Assembly: GCA_030549775.1 (NCBI GenBank)
Contig: CM060177.1
Location: 46,650,244-46,714,243 of the forward strand
DNA length: 64,000 nucleotides
Origin: Tamarix chinensis
Taxonomy: Eukaryota; Streptophyta; Magnoliopsida; Caryophyllales; Tamaricaceae
Reading direction: 5' to 3'
Within the stretch, counting starts at the first letter, position 1, and the number at the start of each line of letters is the position of its first letter. This document shows positions 58,163 through 64,000 of this stretch, in pieces. Below the pieces are notes generated by a model. That model saw only the letters and a list, made by a program, of their open reading frames with translations. It made no database searches and was not told the origin of the DNA. The position numbers were made by a program, and so were the translations under genes.

Positions 58163-59607
58163 ATAATCATAATCCTCATTAGTTATTGTAAGTGATTCAT
58201 CATCTCCATTAGAGGATTTAAAATCATTACACAAATAAGGTGATTCCATTTTCTTCTTCTTAATTGTTCTCCTAGCCTCTTCATTACCTTTATTAGCACT
58301 CTTACCCTTATGAATGACCACCACATCCACCTCATCTCTATTTTTCTTTGATTGTTTCTTCAATTTTTATTTTGATGTAGCATGCATCAATCTATTCTTC
58401 CTTAAGAGGGGCAAGTTTTTTTTGGTAGCAGAAGTAATAAACATGTTTTTGGTCTTTCTTGTAGTGGGAGAAAAATCTTTACCTTTAGTTTAAGATTGTT
58501 TAGTTGCCACATTTGGTTGGGTTATCTAGTCTTGTTGAGATTGAGTAGCAATCAATTGTCCAGTTACCATATTTGGTTGGACTTGATGTTCTTATTGAGG
58601 TTAGTGATTAAAAAATGAATCGAATTAGCTAGTTTAACCGAGTATTAGGGTGCCTACTGGTACAAAACTACCTAATTTTAATATTATGATATCAACTGAA
58701 AAAACTAAATTGGATAAAAAAAATCAGGTTGGGTTGATTTGACTCAGTACACACTAAACATCATCATTTCAATTATAAGGAAAAATATTTAATGGCAAAT
58801 GGCCTGGTTTGACTCAATCAACTGGATATTGAATTGGGTCATACTAGGGTCATAAAAAATAATTTGTGTGAACAAAAACAATTTTAGATCAAAATACATT
58901 CAAATTGGTTATACTGTATACTAAGAGGCTCATCAATTTAAATTTCGGTCCAATTTTTAAAACACTGGTTGAGGTTAAGTAGCATCTAGTTTTTGTTGAG
59001 ATTTGAGAACACGGAGGTGCTTCAAAGGGATTAAAGTCCATTTCTATGGGGATTATGGTAGAAAAAGGATTAGGGAATTCTACACTAAAAGAAGGGATGT
59101 CAGGGATGATTGTATGATCATCAAATAAGTTGTAGCATTTGTTATATAATTCATCTTCTTGTGTTTTCCTAAGTTCTTCCTACTTTCTCCACTCTTTTCC
59201 CTCCTCATTGTCCCTTCCTCCTCTTGTTCTTTCATATATTCCTCCCTCCATTTTTTAACCATCTCTTCCTTGTCCCTTTCTCTCTCCTTTTCCTATGCAG
59301 ATATCCTTACATTCACCACCACAGGTCTAAGTTTTTCATTATCATGAACATATAAATGGACTTCTTCATTAAACATACATTCATCTCATATACCGCACAG
59401 TGAAGCGTCATAAACTAGCTCCACAAGAAGACCTTTCTTCTTTGAATTACACTCACACACTAGGTTCTTAAGACCAACAACATTTTATTTCTCAACACAC
59501 TCTCCTAAATCAATAACTACTTCCATCACATTATACCTCTCCACATCTTTCACCCTAATGTCATATACATAATCATTATAATAAATCAACAATAATTTAT
59601 TAGCCAT
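58155..59607 (-). pseudogene. MULE transposase N-terminal region, decayed
   Basis: Starts MANKLLLIYYNDYVYDI at 59607 and continues with MEVVIDLGECVEK, a stop, LKNLVCECNSKKKGLLVELV, a stop, then LRPVVVNVRISA and a Glu/Lys-rich stretch. Near 58363-58155 it reads KKQSKKNRDEVDVVV ... SLTITNEDYDYSTS up to the hAT target site. It resembles the N-terminal region of plant MuDR transposases (short beta-rich head, then an acidic/basic linker before the DNA-binding domain). At least three in-frame stops occur. It is separated from its continuation (44861 downward) by the hAT. Confidence 0.55.
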
Positions 59608-59764
59608 GACAATCATTTACAATAAAATCAACACTTATTTAACTAAAAATTAAGCATCCTCAACAATTATATGGGCATATATAACCATTGTATACATAAA
59701 ATGCAAAACATTCCAAGAAAAAAAAAATAGGGAAATGATAGTTTTAAATCATAAACATCAATTA
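59608..59764. other. Remaining MULE 5' flank before the LINE
   Basis: AT-rich non-coding sequence; the LINE 3' end abuts it. Confidence 0.4.
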
Positions 59765-59793
59765 TTATTTTTTGGTAAGTAATAAGAATTTTT

Positions 59794-60780
59794 TTAATTA
59801 CCAAGAGGAAAGTACATCCAAAAGAACATATTTACAAAGAAAAGGAAGCTCTGCATAAATCGATTAATAGAGTCCAAAAGGTCAATCCATTTGGACTTGT
59901 TCTTAAAAGAGGATATTCTAATGAAGATTTGAAGAATGATCTCATAGGCTATATTATTAATCAAAGGGAATTTTTCATGGAAAATAGCTAGATTCCTAGC
60001 ATACCAAATCTTGTAGATAACTCCTACAATCATCATATGCATTATATCTTTTTCATCTCTTCTGAAAGTCTTCCTGTGAGAAATTCAGTTTTGAAAATGG
60101 TTCCAATAGTTGAGGTGGGGGAGAAATGCCAAGCCAATTACACATTAGTCTCTATAGCTCTTGGGAGAAAGGACAACACATGAAGAGGTGGTTTAAATCT
60201 TCAGGTTTAGCTGCCCAAATTCCACAAGAGGAATCAGTTGTGAAACCCCATTTTGTCAATTTATATCTTATAAGGACTATATGCCTATGGAACAACCAGG
60301 AGATGAATTTATGTCTAGGCGAGCCAGGGTGTTTCCAAACATGATTATTCCATGGTTTAACTTCTTCTTTCCATCTAATCATATCATAGACTGAGTGGAT
60401 TCTGTAACTTCCTTCAGAGAGCTCTCTATTTTGGTTGAATAGATGAAGAAGGGGATCCCTGAGCTGCATGATGTGTCTGAAAATCCAAGACTGATTTGAG
60501 TGAGTCTGCAGGTCATATATGGACATATCTTTGATGTAATACTCATGTATCCACTTAATCCAGATAATTTCTTTGTTATGAATGGTCTGCCATAATCTTA
60601 TGCCCATAGGTGCAATGTTCCAATATGTGGAGTTAATAATGCCTAAACCACCTTCTTTAAGGGGAAGACATACTTTATTCCAGGAAACTAGGGGTTTGGA
60701 TGATCCAGAAGGCAAACCAATCTAGAGGAAGGTTTTGCACATAGTCTCAACATAGGAAATGACTTTCTTTGGAAGAATAA
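59794..60780 (-). pseudogene. LINE ORF2 C-terminal part with zf-RVT domain
   Basis: Segments MPSGSSKPLVSWNKVCLPLK, EGGLGIINSTYWNIA, then HKFISWLFHRHIVLIRYKLT and CGIWAAKPEDLNHLFMCCPF. These match the 'W..VC.PK..GGLGI' and zf-RVT 'L.H.ISWL...RL.T...L..WG......C.LC....E...HLF..C.' regions. The end carries IYKIWYARNLAIF and IRISSFKNKSKW. Frames change between 60150 and 60040. Confidence 0.8.
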
Positions 60781-60784
60781 ATAG

Positions 60785-62110
60785 CTAAGACCAGAAATTT
60801 TGAATTCCAAATAAAACAGATTTGATGAGTTGCGTTCTGCCAACATAGCTAAGGTGTTTGTTGGTCCAAGATAATATTATGGCAGAGATACCATCAAGAA
60901 GGGGCTGAAAATGAGTGATACTCAAATGGCTAGAGTTTAGGGGGGACACCAAGGTATTGAAGGGAAAAGAGTCAGCCTCACAGTTCAAAATGTAGAGAAT
61001 TTGAGACTTTGTCATGGAAACACCAGCTATGTAAACTGAGCTTTTGGTTGGATTTGCTTTCAGGCTTAAGTAGAGGGTAAAGTCATTCAATTTTTGATTT
61101 ATAAGGAGAGCAGAATAGGTATCACCTCTTGAGAATATTAGAATATCATCAGCAAAACAAAGATCAATAGTTTTCAATTTGTTGTAGCCATAGTGACCCA
61201 AGAAATTTCTGTCATTCCACAGAAGGGAAAGATCTCTATGAAAATATTCCATAGAAATAATAAAAAGGTAGGGAGATAAAGGATCCTCTACCTAAGGCCT
61301 CTTTTGCATTTGAAAGGAGAGGTGAGGTAGCCATTTATATTAAATGAAACCCTAATTGAGGAAATGCATTCCATAATCAAATCAGTGAAATGGCAAGGAA
61401 ACCCAAAAGCCAGAAGAGAATGCTTAATGAATGGCCATTCAAGAATGTCAAAAGCTTTTTGGATATCCACTTTGATCATCATTCTTGGAGAAATGTTTTG
61501 CGTTGGTAGTGTTTGATAAGTTCAGAAACCATAAGCACATTATCACCAAGGTTTCTACCTTTGAGAAAAGCAGCCTGAGAGTCTCCAATGATATATGGCA
61601 GAATATTCTAGAGCTTGTTTGCCAAGACCTTTGAAAAATTTTTGTAGAAAATATTGTAGCAGGCTATAGGTCTGAAATCTTTGATCCTAGAGGCACCACT
61701 CTTTTTAAGGATGAGAGTGATAGTAGTGTTGTTGAGTTACCTAAGAAGTTTTTTGGAGTACCAGAAATCTTGGACAGCAGCAATAATATTGGTTCCAATA
61801 ATAGGCCAGGTTTGATTGTAAAAGAAAGGATTAAAGCCATATGGCCCAGGGGCACTCAAATTTCCCATGGAGAAAGTGGCATCTTTTATATCTTCAGTTG
61901 TAGGACTGAGAAGTAGAAATTTTCTGTGTTCAGTAGATAACAATGCACCCTGGTTGTAAGTAGCAGAATTTGGGTAGTTAAGAGATGCAGAAGAGGAGCC
62001 GAGTAAATTTCTAAAGAAATTAACAATTTCAGCCTTTATATCATCCTCCTGGACAAGGATTTTTTCTTGGTCATTTATGAGCTGAGATATACTATTGTGG
62101 GATCTCCTGC
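60785..62110 (-). pseudogene. LINE ORF2 reverse-transcriptase domain, broken
   Basis: RT motifs in order: SAPGPYGFNPFFYNQTWPII (usual 'APGPDGF'), DFRPIACYNIFYK, QAAFLKGRNLGDNVLM, MMIKVDIQKAFDILEW, FNINGYLTSPFKCKRGLR and the catalytic LCFADDILIFSRGD near 61130-61160. After GLR the usual 'QGDPLSPYLF' is damaged by TAG and a lost base near 61285-61290. Other stops lie near 61500 and 61740. Confidence 0.85.
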
Positions 62111-63225
62111 CCTAAAGGCTAGCATAGAAGAATTTATTGTTACAATCTCCTAGCTTGATAAAGTGAATATGAGCTTTTTGTTGAATAAAGCTCTCTTCCT
62201 CCCTTGATTTCTTTTCCCAAGATAATCTGGCTATTTGTTCATTTTTAATACAGGATTGGTCTAGGGGGTGCTGAGATAAAGCTTTACTTGTTTCCATCCA
62301 GAGATGATAAGCTTGGGCCACCTTTTGAGTGACATTACCATAGATTCTGGAATTTAAAATTTTTAGCTTAGACTTCAGCAGCTTGAGCTTTGTCATGCAT
62401 TGGAAAGACTGGGTTCCCTTCATATTAATTTTCCATATAGCTTTAACCAAATCAAGAAAACCCTCTTGCTCAAACCAGTAGTTAAAAAACTTAAAAGGCT
62501 TTGTAAAACCAGGTTGGCCTATCTTCAAGGAAACAATTAAAGCATGGTGGTCTGAAACAAGATGATAGAAGGTGTTAATGGTTGATTGAGGGAAGGTGTC
62601 TAGCCAATCACTATTTCCCACCCCCTTGTCCAACCTTTAGTAAATTCTGGACTCATAATCTTGTCTATTTGTCCAGGTAAAATAAGAACCAAATGTAGGC
62701 AACTCTCCCAAAACACATGTATGCATGCATTGAGAAAAATCAAGTGCATCTTGAAGGTCAATGTCACCACCAATCATTTACTAGGAGGAAATAACAGCAT
62801 TAAAATCTCCTATGGCAATCTAGGGAAGGGATTGATTAGAAAATTTTTGCAGCCAATTCCAAAGGTCTCTTCTTTGGCCCCCTGTGTTATAGGCATAGAT
62901 AACAGTGATGGCAAAACAAATTTGGGAAGAGATACAGGTGGCTAGGTAATGAATGGGCTGAGCAGTCATATCAACAATTTGAATATTATATCTTGAATTG
63001 TCCCAAAGTAACCAAATTCGACCTTTTGGATGATGATCATAATTTTTATCCAATTCCAATGGAGGCCAAGCTTCTAGAAAGTAAAATTAGCTTTGTCTTC
63101 TTTTTGTTTACTCTAGTTTCAAACAAACCTAGCATGTCAATATTGTGAAAAGAAATAAGGTTTTTCATAACCTTATGCTTGAGGGTTTTATTAAACCCTC
63201 TAATATTCCAAGTGGCAAATGTCAT
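62111..63225 (-). pseudogene. LINE ORF2 endonuclease domain, broken
   Basis: ATG at 63225, giving MTFATWNIRGFNKTLKHKVM, then LGLFETRVNKKKTK, WIAIGDFNAV near 62800 and LVSDHHALIVSL near 62535. These are the APE-type motifs (TWN.RG, E, GDFN, SDH). Two adjacent stops follow GDFNAVISS near 62775-62780. Downstream is the usual linker WFEQEGFLDLVKAIW. Confidence 0.85.
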
Positions 63226-64000
63226 GATGAAGAGGTACTGCCACCCCCTCCACCCCTATCCACATTACCTACAATCTTGTTTATCTTAGTAGTATAAGAT
63301 CCAGGAGTGAATGATTCAAAGAGATCACTATAAGGAAAAAGATTATCAGACCTATAATTCACCATCCCCTTTGATGTAGCCAACTGATCATTATGAAGAT
63401 TAGGAGGTAGTGATAGTGGAAGTACTTGAGGATGATCAGGAGACAAGGGTTGTTTTTGATTAGTTAAAACTTCAATGACAGGATTAGGTTTGAGGTCTTT
63501 CATATCAGGTTTTGCTACCACTTGGGATTTAAATGTCTGAGGAAGATCTTTCTATTCAGGGTTTGACATCTCAGGTCACAAGCTGTGCATAATTTTGCTT
63601 TGATCTCCAATTTTGGGGTTGAATAGACCTTTATCTCATTTTCCCTCGACATTGTCCAGAATCATGTCCAAGTATATCACATAAAGAGCATAATTTTGGC
63701 TTCCATTCATAGGAAACAACCTGTTTTAATTCTTTTCCATCAGGTAGGGCAATAATAATATGATTAGGGAGAGGCATGGTAATGTCAATTTCGATCAATA
63801 CCCTAGGGAAAGAAATTCTGCCTCTCTGAGTAGTAATAGTATCAGCACATATGGGATGACCCAAGATACTGGCCATTTGACTTAAGCTGTCATTAGACCA
63901 TAAATGCAATGGTAATCTAAGAAAGAGCACCCATAGTGGCATGGTACGACAATATTTTGTAGACATGGAAACCTCAGGAGACCATTTTCTCAACAGCATA
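63222..64000 (-). pseudogene. LINE ORF1 (DUF4283/zinc knuckle), C-terminal part
   Basis: From the window edge: MLLRKWSPEVSMSTKYCRTM, PLWVLFLRLPLHLWSNDSLS, LGHPICADTITTQRGRISFP, then a CCHC-type knuckle CSLCDILGHDSGQC near 63640. A DUF4283-like RNA-binding domain followed by a knuckle is typical of plant LINE ORF1. A stop at 63631 interrupts it. The tail (63521-63222) is Pro/Ser-rich and ends GGGGGSTSSS. Its stop TGA overlaps the ORF2 start in an ATGA. Confidence 0.75.

Larger units (their letters stand above)
59765..64000 (-). mobile_element. L1-type plant LINE (5' part beyond window)
   Basis: Minus-strand element with ORF1 (zinc knuckle) and ORF2 (endonuclease, reverse transcriptase, zf-RVT) in the standard order. 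The 3' end reads TTACTTACCAAAAAATAATAA near 59775-59760, matching the 'CTTACCAAAAAA' ends of plant LINEs. Numerous stops and shifts make it inactive. It lies just upstream of the MULE start, probably inserted into that element. Confidence 0.85.

Overview
This is nuclear DNA of a flowering plant, probably from a medium or large, repeat-rich genome. It is AT-rich overall. It carries one intact plant-type single-copy gene (Integrator subunit 3) in a sea of nested plant transposons: Ty3/gypsy LTR elements, MULEs, a hAT, CACTA and MITE pieces, and an L1-type LINE. Species cannot be fixed from the sequence. I saw no rRNA, tRNA or CRISPR features.

Layout. 1-9285: a nest of very long LTRs of one structural family. 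Each has a pyrimidine-rich 5' part, an (ATT)n-rich middle, a ~50-bp repeat array and a TG...CA end. One copy (plus) appears to sit in a second (minus), which sits in a third (plus). 9286-16270: low-coding intergenic DNA, possibly including spliced 3' UTR. 16288-19290 (minus): a 1000-residue intronless INTS3 ORF. 20480-27960: a decayed Athila-type Ty3/gypsy gag-pol on the plus strand. It is broken by a 239-bp MITE and by a complete 4324-bp solo LTR (21847-26170, minus) with a perfect 5-bp target duplication GTATC. 28000-38000: decayed repeats, including a hAT-type MITE, a TRIM-like element and MULE-like inverted repeats.

38000-64000 reads best as one old MULE on the minus strand taken apart by later insertions. 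Its N-terminal region is at 58155-59607 and its transposase body at 39927-41958. Between them lie a ~1.8-kb LTR (41964-43755) and a 13.3-kb hAT-type element (44862-58154). An L1-type LINE (59765 to the window end, minus) has landed near the MULE 5' end.

The most interesting object is that 13.3-kb hAT. It is flanked by an exact 8-bp duplication (CTAGTACT) and has nDart-like ends and ACCCGA-rich arms on both sides. Its BED/hATC transposase is interrupted by one frameshift. It also contains fragments of at least four unrelated host genes: an AIRP2-type RING protein, a long coiled-coil protein, a PUX7-type UAS/UBX protein, and one exon of a PATROL1/Munc13-like protein. Joining its flanks at one target-site copy gives a continuous reading frame, which supports insertion into a coding region. 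It therefore looks like a gene-capturing (Pack-type) hAT that still carries its own transposase.
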